A DNA stretch of 38,073 bases from Rhodospirillales bacterium (GTDB lineage: Bacteria; Pseudomonadota; Gammaproteobacteria; Steroidobacterales; JAHEKG01), in the NCBI GenBank assembly GCA_024638475.1, contig JAHEKG010000006.1, forward strand, positions 1 to 38,073, given 5' to 3'. The position numbers and the translations under genes are program-made. The notes under the pieces are model-generated. The model saw nothing but the letters and a program-made list of their open reading frames with translations. It searched no databases and was not told the DNA's origin. The number at the start of each line of letters is the position of its first letter. Position 1 is the first letter of the stretch. This document shows, in pieces, positions 17,292 through 27,038 of this stretch.

Positions 17292-18098
17292 TTACCAATC
17301 TGCTTTGCTAGATGACGACGGTGGCAATTGGCCAATATGGATTCCACTATCGACAATCAGGACTTCGCCGGTGACTACCGCCGCGCCTTCGAGAAACCAA
17401 ACCAACGCCTCGGCCACTTCCTCGGCCGTTGCCACCTTCTTTAATGGCAGCATTTTTTTCGCGGCCTCGAGCATCGCTTGGTAAGCCTCGTCTCCCATTC
17501 CTGCCTGTAACCAACGCGTCTGAATCATGCCCGGTGCCACCGCATTAATCCTTATTTCCGGCGCAAGCACGTGGGCCAGCGATTTCGTCATTAGATTTAG
17601 GGCCGCCTTGGAGGCCGCATAGGCCATCGAAGAAGCTATGCCGGTCACGCCGCCGATCGACGAGTTGTTGACGATTGCGCCGGCACCCTGCTTGCGCATG
17701 TGCGGTTCGACGGCGCGCACCATCTGATAAGTACCCACAACGTTAACGGCATAAATGTCGAGGAAGTCTTGCTTGTCTAGTCCTTCCAGGTTCTCGTACG
17801 GGTTGAACTTCGTCCGGGCGGCATTATTGACGAGGAAGTCTACTCTACCCCAAGTATCGACGGCGGCCTGAACCATCGCCCGGCAAGCTGCGTCATCCGA
17901 TACGTCGGCCTGAAACACTAACGCCTCTACACCCTTGGCGCGGCATTCCGCGGCCGTTTCCTCGGCCTCATCCTTACTGCGGGTGTAATTGATTACAACG
18001 TTACGGCCGCGTTCCGCCAACATCACCGCCGTCGCCGCACCCACGCCGGTGGCTGAACCGGTTACTATGGCAACTTTCTGGGTCATCGGATTATCCAC
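17292..18098 (-). CDS. SDR family NAD(P)-dependent oxidoreductase
   Basis: VAIVTGSATGVGAATAVMLAERG (TGxxxGxG), LVNNAA, MAYAASKAALNLMTKSLA (YxxxK), INAVAPGMIQT. Confidence 0.95.
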   Translation of the reverse strand: MDNPMTQKVAIVTGSATGVGAATAVMLAERGRNVVINYTRSKDEAEETAAECRAKGVEALVFQADVSDDAACRAMVQAAVDTWGRVDFLVNNAARTKFNPYENLEGLDKQDFLDIYAVNVVGTYQMVRAVEPHMRKQGAGAIVNNSSIGGVTGIASSMAYAASKAALNLMTKSLAHVLAPEIRINAVAPGMIQTRWLQAGMGDEAYQAMLEAAKKMLPLKKVATAEEVAEALVWFLEGAAVVTGEVLIVDSGIHIGQLPPSSSSKADW

Positions 18099-18290
18099 AC
18101 TAGTCGCTTGAAACGTTGCGCAGAATCATACGATCCCAAAAGGCCGGAAGGTTTGCTCCGGACCAGCTGGCGCCTGGCGCGTCCGCTAGGCGGTTAGCGC
18201 TTCGGGCCCAGTTGCCACCAGCGTTGCCAAGTCAACAATGGGCGCAATCAAACCACACCAATAAAAATCTAAAACCGGGAGAACGCGCTG

Positions 18291-19787
18291 ATGCCTTACC
18301 ACGACATGCGGGCCTACCTGAATCGGCTGAAAGAATTGGGTGAATACAAAGATGTGGACGTACCGCTGCGCTGTGACCGCGAGGGAAGCGAATTACAGGC
18401 ATTGATGCGTCACCTGCACAACATCGACGGTCCCGCTGTCAAACTCAATAAGTTGGAGGGCTACAACACGCCGGACGTGCCCGTCGTGTTCAACCCGTAC
18501 GGCACCCGGCATCGAACCGCCTTGTCCATAGAAGTCGACGATCCGCTGGAAGCAAAACTCAAACTTGCGCGCATCTTGGGCGATCGCAACAGCTGGCACA
18601 AACCACGCATGGTAGACGCCGGCGACGCACCCTGTAAGGACGTGATCATCACCGAAGATCAGGTGTCACTGGGCGAGCAAGTCCCCCATGTCTGGTTCGG
18701 CAAAGAGGGTCCAGCGTACATCACGAGCGGCGTGGCTATCACCAAGGATCCGGAGAATGGTGAACGTAACGTAGGTTGGTACCGCCATACGCAACTCCAT
18801 AACGCCTGGCATCCGGCCGGAGGTAGCTACTCGGCTAAGCGGCAGCAACGGGATCTAGCGGTGTTTGGCTACTGGAACCCGCCCATGAACCATATCGGCC
18901 TTCACATCGCCAAGGCTTGGGGGAACGGGCAACCCCTCGAAGTTGCCATCGCCATTTGTTGCGATCCCGCCGTCCACGTGGCCGCCGCAACCGGCTTACC
19001 CTATGGGCTGGATGAATACGATTTCGCAGGTGGTTTACGCGGTACGCCCGTAGAACTCACCAAGTGCGAAAGCGTCGATCTGGAAGTGCCGGCCACGTCC
19101 GAATGGGTACTGGAAGGAGTCATGCTCCCCGGAGAGGAAGAAGCCATTGGCTGGCACTCGAACCCGGTCGGGTATTACGACAAAGTGCAGACGTTTCCGA
19201 TCATGCAGGTCAATTGCATTACGCATCGCAAGAATCCATTGTGGCACTCCACTATGGAAATGGTTCCTCCGTTTGATCACAACTACATCGCCATCCTCCC
19301 GGTCGAAGGCGAAGTACTGAGCGATTTACAGCACAAAATTCCGGAAGTCAAAGATGTAGTCGTTACCCCCAACATGATGTACGTGGTCCAGCTGAGTGTT
19401 GACGGTGCCAGCAAACCCCATCCCGAGTTCGGCAAATACATACTGCATGCCGTATGGGGGGCCGCCGGCCGGTGGGGACGCACGGCGAAAATGGTGGTCG
19501 TGGTCGGACCCGATGTCGACCCCTACGACCTAGGGCAGATCGAGTGGGCCATCATGAGTCGCGTCCAACCCAAGAGCGACGTCATCATTAATGCGTCTGG
19601 CCAGGCGTTCGTACTCGATCCGTCGGCGCCTAAATCAGCCCAGGGGGTGCCGACGCAATCCGAACAAATGGGCATCGATGCAACCATCAAGATTCCGGAA
19701 CGCTTCGACGATTATCCGGAAGTCAGCAATGCCGATCCCGCTGACGTGGCCGCCCTCGCTGAAAAACTCAGGGATGTGCTTGGATAG
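18291..19787 (+). CDS. UbiD family decarboxylase
   Basis: MPYHDMRAYLNRLKELGEYKDVDVPL, NVGWYRHTQLHNAWHP, PLEVAIAICCDPAVHVAAATGLPYGLDEYDFAGGLRGTPVELTKCESVDLEVPATSEWVLEG, HAVWGAAGRWGRTAKMVVVVGPDVDPYD are typical UbiD-family blocks. Confidence 0.93.
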   Translation: MPYHDMRAYLNRLKELGEYKDVDVPLRCDREGSELQALMRHLHNIDGPAVKLNKLEGYNTPDVPVVFNPYGTRHRTALSIEVDDPLEAKLKLARILGDRNSWHKPRMVDAGDAPCKDVIITEDQVSLGEQVPHVWFGKEGPAYITSGVAITKDPENGERNVGWYRHTQLHNAWHPAGGSYSAKRQQRDLAVFGYWNPPMNHIGLHIAKAWGNGQPLEVAIAICCDPAVHVAAATGLPYGLDEYDFAGGLRGTPVELTKCESVDLEVPATSEWVLEGVMLPGEEEAIGWHSNPVGYYDKVQTFPIMQVNCITHRKNPLWHSTMEMVPPFDHNYIAILPVEGEVLSDLQHKIPEVKDVVVTPNMMYVVQLSVDGASKPHPEFGKYILHAVWGAAGRWGRTAKMVVVVGPDVDPYDLGQIEWAIMSRVQPKSDVIINASGQAFVLDPSAPKSAQGVPTQSEQMGIDATIKIPERFDDYPEVSNADPADVAALAEKLRDVLG

Positions 19788-19793
19788 ATCAGA

Positions 19794-20318
19794 TCACCAA
19801 GCCCTAACGGGCCCGGTGTCGATATGCACGAAGTTCGATTTGGGGTAATAGCCCACTCCGCCGGACCGCAATGCCAAAGCGGCCCCGCGTAAACGCTCCG
19901 TTGGCACGCTCGTTAGGCGCACGTCCACCGCGCGCCCCACCATATGGAAGCTGCGTTCCGAAACGCCCGCCGTATTGCGACGCAGCATGGTGTTGGTTTT
20001 GCTCGAACGGAAAGCCGATATCACCTCGAAGGCGCCGCGTTCGCCGGCCCGGGCGAACAATAACGCCAGCAAGTCTAATAACGATTTCTCTACCGGGTGT
20101 TCCTCACCGGTGCGAAAATCTCGCAATAGGCGGTTGATGTTGGCCAGGGCAGCCGGCAAATATTCACCGTGCTCGAAGTAGACAACGTCGAGGCGTTCTC
20201 CGGTATGAGCGTGCTGCAACCTGAGACGGCGGTGAGCAGGAGCGGCCGCTAGGGCGAGCGTAGGCGCAGCCATTAGGCCGCAACCGGCAGCCAGGATTCG
20301 GCGTCGAGTCAATTCCAT
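19794..20318 (-). CDS. DUF882/YcbK-like (peptidase M15-type) protein with Tat-like signal
   Basis: N-terminal MELTRRRILAAGCGLMAAPTLALAAAPA (twin-Arg-like); 'HTGERLDVVYFEHGEYLPAALANINRLLRDFRTGE', 'FEVISAFRSSKTNTMLR...SFHMVGRAVDVRL', 'GGVGYYPKSNFVHIDTGPVRAW'. Start chosen at the Met preceding the RR motif; the ORF extends to 20378. Confidence 0.88.
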   Translation of the reverse strand: MELTRRRILAAGCGLMAAPTLALAAAPAHRRLRLQHAHTGERLDVVYFEHGEYLPAALANINRLLRDFRTGEEHPVEKSLLDLLALLFARAGERGAFEVISAFRSSKTNTMLRRNTAGVSERSFHMVGRAVDVRLTSVPTERLRGAALALRSGGVGYYPKSNFVHIDTGPVRAW

Positions 20319-20393
20319 AGGGCGCATCGAGTAATTTCCCGAACCAACAGTATCGCCAAGGTAACCCATCGGTCGCAACCGATCCAGTCCGGA

Positions 20394-21368
20394 CTATGCG
20401 GGGAAGAAATCGATCGGCTTCGTCGTCGTTATGGCCTCGACATCCTTGGCATCGAAGCGGAACAACAATATTCGCTGCACGAGCTTGCGCTCAAGATCCG
20501 GGTCACCGAGTTCGCTCGAGACGACTTCACAGAATGTTACGGCGCCCGCTGGAGAAATCGTCAGGCGCAGCACCAACTTACCTTCCAGCGAGGGATCTTT
20601 ACGCAGGGCGCGGTTATACAGCGCGTAGATCGCCCCCTTGTTGCGATCGAACACCATTTCTATTTCTTCGCGGCTGCGCGACCCCTTATTGGACGAACCC
20701 GAGCGCCGTGCGGCGCCGCCACCAGCGCCGAAATCCGCGGCGTTGCTCGCGACTCGCGTCGTCGAACGCCCAGCCAAGCCGCTGCCGCCGGTATTACGGC
20801 TGAGCGCGGCAGTATTGATGCCGCCGCTGGCCCGGCCAGCCTTCGACGTAATCAAAGACCGCTCTGCTCGAGGCACGTCGCCCTCGACACCGCCGAGGAG
20901 CTGTTGGTCTTGATTGAGCTTGTCCAGCGTCTCGTTATCACGCAGATCGGCCAATTCGTCGGCAAACGGCAGGAGGCCTGCCACCTTTGCGTTATCTCTC
21001 GCCTGCTCCACCTGATCTATTACCGGTTCCGGTTCGGGCTCGGGTTCTTTTTGGACAACCTTCTCCGGTTCCGGATCGTCCTCCTTCACCACCTTCTCCG
21101 GCTCTTCTTTCACAACCACCGGCGGGGGCGGCGGGGGCGCCTTGCGCTCCAGTATCAGTTTCGCGAACCGCTTCGGAATTTCTTTGACGTCATTCGGGTC
21201 GGGTTGAGGCGTCGGCAAGATACTGATCAGTAACGCCAATACCAATACCGAGCCAACCGTGCGTAGCAGAATCTGCCGGAACTGCTGTTCCTGCTGGGAG
21301 GACATGCTCCAGGGCAGTTCAAAAACACGAAAATACGTCGTCGTTGTCGTTGCGGCGGCCATACCCAA
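20394..21368 (-). CDS. TonB-like energy transducer with AgmX/PglI-type C-terminus
   Basis: Single N-terminal TM segment, Pro/Glu/Lys-rich linker (APPPPPPVVVKEEPEKVV...EPEPEPEPV), C-terminal 'NKGAIYALYNRALRKDPSLEGKLVLRLTISPAGAVTFCEVVSSELGDPDLERKLVQRILLFRF'. Confidence 0.82.
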   Translation of the reverse strand: MGMAAATTTTTYFRVFELPWSMSSQQEQQFRQILLRTVGSVLVLALLISILPTPQPDPNDVKEIPKRFAKLILERKAPPPPPPVVVKEEPEKVVKEDDPEPEKVVQKEPEPEPEPVIDQVEQARDNAKVAGLLPFADELADLRDNETLDKLNQDQQLLGGVEGDVPRAERSLITSKAGRASGGINTAALSRNTGGSGLAGRSTTRVASNAADFGAGGGAARRSGSSNKGSRSREEIEMVFDRNKGAIYALYNRALRKDPSLEGKLVLRLTISPAGAVTFCEVVSSELGDPDLERKLVQRILLFRFDAKDVEAITTTKPIDFFPA

Positions 21369-21371
21369 TCC

Positions 21372-21902
21372 TTAGGTGTTACCGGCGGCTTGAGCCATGA
21401 CGGTGTCTGACGTTTTCTGCAGCACAGCCAGGGATAACTGACCGTAGTCGGCGTCCGTACAAGTTGCCATGACTTTCTTTAGCAACTTATAAGGAATCTC
21501 ACGATCACCCATAATCGTTACCTCGCGATTTAGGATGTCTTCCTTTGCCTCTTGGCGGAGGACCCGATCGGTTTGCTTCTGCAAAGCCGCACGTAGTGCG
21601 GGAATGACCACACTTTCGCTGGCCAGCACCTCGCTGACACTCGCGATGATTCGGCCCTGCACCAATAGGCTGTCCTTGGTGACCATGACCACAACCGTTT
21701 CACGGGACCGCTCTTCCGCCACGGACTCCGGGAGCTTTAGATCCTTGGCGTTAGGTAGAACCTCTACCTCGCTAGAACTTACCAGTAGAAAAAACACGAG
21801 GATCGTGAAAATGTCCATCAGCGACACCAGGTTAAGCGACAGGCCCTTCTTGTGCCGCTTATGGTGGCGCTCCATGCGCGCCGCTCGTCCACCTGAATAC
21901 AT
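21372..21902 (-). CDS. ExbD/TolR family biopolymer transport protein
   Basis: 'KGLSLNLVSLMDIFTILVFFLLVSSSEVEVLPNAKDLKLPES' single TM plus periplasmic region; adjacent to ExbB-like and second ExbD-like genes. Confidence 0.88.
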   Translation of the reverse strand: MYSGGRAARMERHHKRHKKGLSLNLVSLMDIFTILVFFLLVSSSEVEVLPNAKDLKLPESVAEERSRETVVVMVTKDSLLVQGRIIASVSEVLASESVVIPALRAALQKQTDRVLRQEAKEDILNREVTIMGDREIPYKLLKKVMATCTDADYGQLSLAVLQKTSDTVMAQAAGNT

Positions 21903-21911
21903 CGTCAGCTC

Positions 21912-22406
21912 CTAATTCAAGACCGGCGCATCGCCGATGGATATCTCGGGGAAGAGCTCAGCCTTTAGTACTTGCTCTTCGTCGTCAATTTTCTCCACCA
22001 CACGCACCGTATCCATCACCTGTACAAGCACCTCGTAGGCGATGTCCTGCTCGAGCAACAGCGTCGCATCCGTCTTAGTGGGGAATTTTTCCTTCACCGA
22101 AACGAGATACTCGCTGAGCCTCTTGAGGTCGTATTCGTCGCCGTCGCTTGCGATGTTCGTCAACATGCCCTGGTTGCGATCACCAACTTCAATCGTGGCA
22201 TCGCGTACCGTAATCTCAAGCATGAATTCCGGCTCAGTTGGCTCCTGCTCCTCAACCTGGGAAGTCGGCAGGTTGAGTTCCAGAATTGCCAACCGCGAGA
22301 ACACCGCGGTAATCAGCAAGAACGGCACGAGAATCACCATCAGATTCATGAACGCCGTAATGTTCAATTCGGCGGTTTCGTGCTGCTTACGACGTCGACG
22401 GCTCAT
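21912..22406 (-). CDS. ExbD/TolR family biopolymer transport protein
   Basis: 'MSRRRRKQHETAELNITAFMNLMVILVPFLLITAVFSRLAILELNLPTS' ExbD-type N-terminus. Start at MSRRRRKQ avoids overlap with the upstream ExbB gene (ORF extends to 22466). Confidence 0.88.
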   Translation of the reverse strand: MSRRRRKQHETAELNITAFMNLMVILVPFLLITAVFSRLAILELNLPTSQVEEQEPTEPEFMLEITVRDATIEVGDRNQGMLTNIASDGDEYDLKRLSEYLVSVKEKFPTKTDATLLLEQDIAYEVLVQVMDTVRVVEKIDDEEQVLKAELFPEISIGDAPVLN

Positions 22407-22416
22407 GGGCTCGCTC

Positions 22417-23076
22417 CTAGGCGGATGCCGCCGGCTTAGTCGGTGCCGAACGCTCCGTAATGGCATTTAGGAATTTCACGGAGGCCATTTCCAGGCTGTC
22501 GACAATCTCAGTGGTCTTAGTTTGCAGGACCGTATGGATCAACAGCAGGGGAATCGCCACCATCAGGCCAAACGCAGTGGTGTTCATCGCCACCGAGATA
22601 CTGGCTGACAGTAGGTCCGCTTTCTCCGCCGGGTTCGCATTAGAGACCGCCGTAAACGCGCGTATCAACCCGATGATGGTGCCGAGTAGTCCAAGCAGCG
22701 TGGCGATGTTCGCAAAGGTCGCGAGATAGTGAGTCCGCTTTTCCAACCGCGGCATCACTTCCATCAGGCTTTCTTCCATGGCCTTTTCCACGTCTTCACG
22801 GCGACGAGCCGAGCGAACGCGATTCAGGCCATAGGTCATGATGGTGGCAACTGCCGCTTTGGATTTACCGGCAACTTCGGCGGCGGCTGAAAAATTACCG
22901 GACCGTAGATAAGGTGTGACCTTCTTCCACAAGACCTTATTCTTAGTCGTGGTAACCGTGAGAAACAGGTAGCGCTCCACAGCGATGGCGAGCCCCAGTG
23001 CAAAAACCAGCACGATGGGGTACATGAAAAGACCGCCCTCCTGAAAGAAGCTCACAATGGTGCTATAGACTTCCAT
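22417..23076 (-). CDS. MotA/TolQ/ExbB proton channel family protein
   Basis: 'FFQEGGLFMYPIVLVFALGLAIAVERYLFL' and 'LEKRTHYLATFANIATLLGLLGTIIGLIRAFTAVSNANPAEKADLLSASISVAMNTTAFGLMVAIPLLLIHTVL'. Confidence 0.95.
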   Translation of the reverse strand: MEVYSTIVSFFQEGGLFMYPIVLVFALGLAIAVERYLFLTVTTTKNKVLWKKVTPYLRSGNFSAAAEVAGKSKAAVATIMTYGLNRVRSARRREDVEKAMEESLMEVMPRLEKRTHYLATFANIATLLGLLGTIIGLIRAFTAVSNANPAEKADLLSASISVAMNTTAFGLMVAIPLLLIHTVLQTKTTEIVDSLEMASVKFLNAITERSAPTKPAASA

Positions 23077-23081
23077 GGGTA

Positions 23082-23543
23082 CTACTCCTCTTGGCTCTCG
23101 CCGTACAGTGTGTCGTAATAGTCGAGTTGCCGGCGGAAGACCTCAGGGTCCACCGGAGCCAGCACCTCATCTAACAAAGTATTTACGGGCCTTCCTACTA
23201 AGTCCCCCAAATCCGAGTTTTTCCAGGGGATGATGTATAGGACTTTAGGCAATTCCTGGTTCCCGGTAATTGACGTGGTTCCCAGATCGAGCTGATCCAT
23301 TGCCCGGTATCCGCCGGCAGTCTTGCTCCCCCCCGCAATCGGGGGAGCCGGCGCCGTATCCCGAGCGTCGTCCGCGGGCGCCTGGGCTGCGGCGGGAGAG
23401 GGCGCCGCTGGGGCCGGATCAACGCGGCCCAGGCTCGTATTCACGGCGGGTTCCAGTGCATCGACCTCCGCTATGGGATCTTGCCCGAGGCTCGGCAGCG
23501 GGATCCCGCCGAGCAACGCCATCATCAGCCAAACGCGTCTCAT
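23082..23543 (-). CDS. Hypothetical exported protein in the ExbBD/TPR operon
   Basis: N-terminal hydrophobic signal (MRRVWLMMALLGGIPLPSLGQ), Ala/Pro-rich segment, conserved-looking C-terminus; overlaps the upstream CDS by 4 nt. Confidence 0.7.
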   Translation of the reverse strand: MRRVWLMMALLGGIPLPSLGQDPIAEVDALEPAVNTSLGRVDPAPAAPSPAAAQAPADDARDTAPAPPIAGGSKTAGGYRAMDQLDLGTTSITGNQELPKVLYIIPWKNSDLGDLVGRPVNTLLDEVLAPVDPEVFRRQLDYYDTLYGESQEE

Positions 23544-24229
23544 GGCGCCTCCTCCTGAGCGATACCTTCCTGGGCGATCCGTGTCGTCGGTTCCGTGATA
23601 CCCAATCGACGCCTAAGATCGATGATCCACTTCTTCACGCGGTCATCCTCACCGGCAAGTGTTTGGTAGCGCTCGTAGTGTGGCAGCGCCTCCTCGGGCC
23701 GTTTCAAATACAGGTCCAACAACACGCCCAGGTTGTAATGCGCGAGGGCATAGTCGGGTGCGATCGCCAAAGCATCGGCGTAGGCCTGCTCTGCCGCACC
23801 GAAGTCCCCTTGCCGGCGCAGCAAGATACCCAACTGATTATGCGCTTCGGCGTGAACCGGATTTAGCGCCAGCGCTTTCTGCAAAGCGTCTCTGGCCGCC
23901 GTATCCCGGCCCGAGTCCATGTAAATAATCGCGAGATTGACCCGTGGCCCGGCAAAATCCGGATGCTCCAGAATCAGCTGTTCCAACTCGAGTTCGGCCT
24001 CGGTCACATCGCCGCTGCGCATCGCCGCCAGCGCTCGGTCGAATCCGGCCTGGGCGTCGCCGGGAACCTCGACGATCGGCGCTACAGCAGCAGCCGGCAA
24101 ACCGGGATCGGCGGCAGCGGCGTCGCTGGCGGGTACCGTCTGAGTGGGCGGCACACTGGCGCAACCCGCCAGCACCGCCACAAGCAAGGGCATCAACCAC
24201 CGTGCGGACTTATTGAATCGCAACAACAA
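23540..24229 (-). CDS. TPR-repeat lipoprotein
   Basis: Signal with lipobox-like 'LLVAVLAGCASVPP'; TPR units 'AEAHNQLGILLRRQGDFGAAEQAYADALAIAPDYALAHYNLGVLLDLYLKRPEEALPHYERY'. Confidence 0.88.
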   Translation of the reverse strand: MLLRFNKSARWLMPLLVAVLAGCASVPPTQTVPASDAAAADPGLPAAAVAPIVEVPGDAQAGFDRALAAMRSGDVTEAELELEQLILEHPDFAGPRVNLAIIYMDSGRDTAARDALQKALALNPVHAEAHNQLGILLRRQGDFGAAEQAYADALAIAPDYALAHYNLGVLLDLYLKRPEEALPHYERYQTLAGEDDRVKKWIIDLRRRLGITEPTTRIAQEGIAQEEAP

Positions 24230-27038
24230 GCCTCTCTCCTAACTCTTGCTTGGCATAGCGTACCGGCATCAACTCGGCGAGCTGTCTCAAGCTCGCCTCG
24301 ATCCATTCGTCGTAGATGGCTTCTTTGGTTCGCTGGGCGTTGACTTCATGTAGTTCGATTGCTTGCTCCTCGAAGGGGTAAGCCTGTTCTTCGAGGAGAA
24401 TCTCGTATTGCTCCAATTCCGCCGCTGTCAGTCCCGCCGGGCGTTCGGACTCAAACAAATCTTTGCTGAATCGATGATAGAGATCGGCAATCTGAAAGGT
24501 CGCGGCCGTCGTCACCTCGGCTACCTCATAGTCTGCCGCGCGTCCGTATGCGGCCAACGCTTCTTCCATTCGCTGCTTCTTGATCTTCAGGCTTGCCTTG
24601 AGCGGAATGACCAGTCGCGTCCCGAGGAAGGCATCCCGCGCAGGTTCGGCCAGCACCAGGGCAGCCTTGGCGGCTAGGTAACGACTCCGATCGGTGCGCT
24701 CTGCGCCGGCCGCGCCGTCGGCGCGTACGATTTCGTTCAACCATTCCATCCGCCCCGCATAGTCGCCGTTCGCCTCAGCCATCTCTACGAGCTTCTGACG
24801 GGCTTCCATTGCCGGACCGAGTGGGCTCGGGTAACGCTCGATGTAGCTGGCGTAAGTGGCGCTGGCAGCGCCGGCATTACTTGCTTGCTCGTACAACTCC
24901 GCGGCTCGCCACAAAGCTTCCTGCTGCTCCTCCGGCGATGACGTCGGCGCCGAAGCGATGCGTTCGAATTCACCCGCTGCGCGTTGGCTCTGGCCCGCCT
25001 CGAGGTAGGCCACGGCCAGGTTTGCCGTTACCTCGTCAACTAATTCGTGGTCCGGGTGATTCGCCCTGAAGCCCTCTAATGCATTCGTCGCGCGAGCCCA
25101 ATCCTTCAGCTGGACGAGAGCAATGGCCGCGTCGTAGTCTGCGGTGACCCTGATAGCCGATGCCGGCGCGGCCCCAGCGACCCTGCCAAAGTGGCCCACC
25201 GCCGTTTCTAGATCGCCAGCCGCACGGGCGAGCTCGCCTTGCTTATAAATCGCCGAAGCGATGCGTTCTACAACAGCAGAATACTGATCATCCGTGGGTG
25301 CAATGTATGCCTGCAGCCGCAGATAGGCCGACTCTGCCTCCGAATAGTCGGCGAGATCGAAATTAGAGTGCGCAATAACGGTCCAAGCGGTGCGCGCATG
25401 TTTGGCTTCCACCGGCGGCTGCAGTGCAACGACCTGGGTGGCAACCTCCTTTGCCTCGACGAATTCGCCCAGCTCAAACAGCGCTTCTGAAGAGGCCGTC
25501 AAGACCGCGCCCGCCTGCTCGTGTTCGGGATAGGTTCGCGCAAATCGAAGACCACTGTCGATGCCCTGCCGATGCCAGGTGCTGCGCTCCGGCTCCGCCA
25601 GCTGCTGTTCGTGTTTCCGATACGCTAATAACGCCGCATAACCTGCCTCACCGCCCTTATCGTGAGGCGGATAAGCATATGCGGTACGTTCATACTCCAG
25701 CGCTGCACCGCCAGGGTCGCCGCTTTCGAATAACACTTCGGCAAGCAGAAAGTTGGTTTGCGGCGCCTCGCTGTCGTTCGGGAAAGATTCCAAATACCCC
25801 CGGTACCACTGCGCAGCTCGGGCGTAGTCGGAAGGCTTCTTGGAACTCTGGGCCTGCGAATGGTAATACTTGGCGAGGTCGGTAAAGTTGGTTTTGAGGT
25901 GCGCCAACACTTCGGGTTGGGTTGCCTGGTCGTGGCGCTCCCAGTATGGGCTAGTGAGCGCATAGCGTTCGACAAAGCTCTGCTTCCCTTCCAAGACCAA
26001 GGTTGCAAATTGTCCTTGTTTGTAGGCTTCGATAACTTCGACTTGAAGCAACGGCGCCTTCACATGGTAGGGATCTAGATCTACGAACGCCTGGTAAGCC
26101 TGGGCACCGTCCTGATAGCGTTCCTTTTCCAAGTAAAGATCGCCCAGGTTGGTATAGATGATGTACGTATAGGGTGGATTGCCGCGGCCACTGAGATATT
26201 CCGTGACCGAATCCGCGCCGTCGATATAAGAAAAACTGATGCTCAAGACGCGAAAGGTATCTTCGACCATCTCGCGCTCCGCGCGAGACATGTTGGCGAT
26301 CACTCGGTCCGTATCGGCCACGGAGGCGGCGTCGCTGCCGCCGTAGGGTATGAGTTTTCGATCCAGTAGCGAAAAGAACGAATCGAGACTCTCTTCATGC
26401 AACATCTGCTTGAACGACGACCATCCATGCTTGTACAGCGCTTGTTCGTAGAAGTTCGAGGCCGGCCCCATTTGGAGCACTTTGTTGTATGCCTCCTCCG
26501 CCTCCGCGTAGCGCTTGTTGACGAACAGTGCTTCACCGCGCCTGAACTGCGCCTCATCCATATGCACGGTAGCCGGGTATTCCGCGACCAGCCGATCCAG
26601 AATGTCTAATGCGCGTTGGTTATCACCCGTGACCTCATAGGCACGCGCCAACTGATAGAGAACTAGGTCGTTCTTGGCGTAATCAGGAAACGCCGCAAGC
26701 AATTGCTCGTACAAACCCACGGCACTCCCGAACGCGCTCGCTTCCAAACTTTCCAAATTGGTTACCAGCTGCTCCGCCTCACCGACTTCCAACTGTAAAT
26801 CAGCCAACCGGCGCATCGCTTCCGCGCGCAACAGCGGATCGCCCGAGGCAAGGTCGAGAAACAAGCGATAGCTTTCCATCGCCTTCGTATCGCTTTGCGG
26901 AATCTGCGAGAACGTGTCGACCTCGACCGTACGGTCCTCGAGGCTCTTGATCGTATCGGCTTCGTCGATCGAATGCTTACCCCCGCCGCCGAACGGCCAG
27001 ATGGCGGCAACCGCAACTAATCCGATCAGGGGACTCAC
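24210..27038 (-). CDS. Large TPR-repeat protein (about 942 aa)
   Basis: Multiple TPR-like units (e.g. 'LYQLARAYEVTGDNQRALDILDRLVAEYPATVHMDEAQFRRGEALFVNKRYAEAEEAYNKVLQMGP'); N-terminal hydrophobic segment. Confidence 0.88.
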   Translation of the reverse strand: MSPLIGLVAVAAIWPFGGGGKHSIDEADTIKSLEDRTVEVDTFSQIPQSDTKAMESYRLFLDLASGDPLLRAEAMRRLADLQLEVGEAEQLVTNLESLEASAFGSAVGLYEQLLAAFPDYAKNDLVLYQLARAYEVTGDNQRALDILDRLVAEYPATVHMDEAQFRRGEALFVNKRYAEAEEAYNKVLQMGPASNFYEQALYKHGWSSFKQMLHEESLDSFFSLLDRKLIPYGGSDAASVADTDRVIANMSRAEREMVEDTFRVLSISFSYIDGADSVTEYLSGRGNPPYTYIIYTNLGDLYLEKERYQDGAQAYQAFVDLDPYHVKAPLLQVEVIEAYKQGQFATLVLEGKQSFVERYALTSPYWERHDQATQPEVLAHLKTNFTDLAKYYHSQAQSSKKPSDYARAAQWYRGYLESFPNDSEAPQTNFLLAEVLFESGDPGGAALEYERTAYAYPPHDKGGEAGYAALLAYRKHEQQLAEPERSTWHRQGIDSGLRFARTYPEHEQAGAVLTASSEALFELGEFVEAKEVATQVVALQPPVEAKHARTAWTVIAHSNFDLADYSEAESAYLRLQAYIAPTDDQYSAVVERIASAIYKQGELARAAGDLETAVGHFGRVAGAAPASAIRVTADYDAAIALVQLKDWARATNALEGFRANHPDHELVDEVTANLAVAYLEAGQSQRAAGEFERIASAPTSSPEEQQEALWRAAELYEQASNAGAASATYASYIERYPSPLGPAMEARQKLVEMAEANGDYAGRMEWLNEIVRADGAAGAERTDRSRYLAAKAALVLAEPARDAFLGTRLVIPLKASLKIKKQRMEEALAAYGRAADYEVAEVTTAATFQIADLYHRFSKDLFESERPAGLTAAELEQYEILLEEQAYPFEEQAIELHEVNAQRTKEAIYDEWIEASLRQLAELMPVRYAKQELGERLVVAIQ

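Noticed and set aside
18116-18343. Plus-strand 75-aa ORF upstream of the UbiD gene
   Set aside because: Overlaps the UbiD start in another frame and lies in a probable divergent promoter; no domain signal.
20396-20803. Plus-strand ORFs opposite the TonB-like gene
   Set aside because: The opposite strand has clear AgmX/TonB-like motifs; these are frame shadows of its biased composition.
21052-21180. Repeat-like tract in the TonB-like gene
   Set aside because: It is explained by the coding of the Pro/Glu/Lys-rich periplasm-spanning linker typical of TonB-like proteins.
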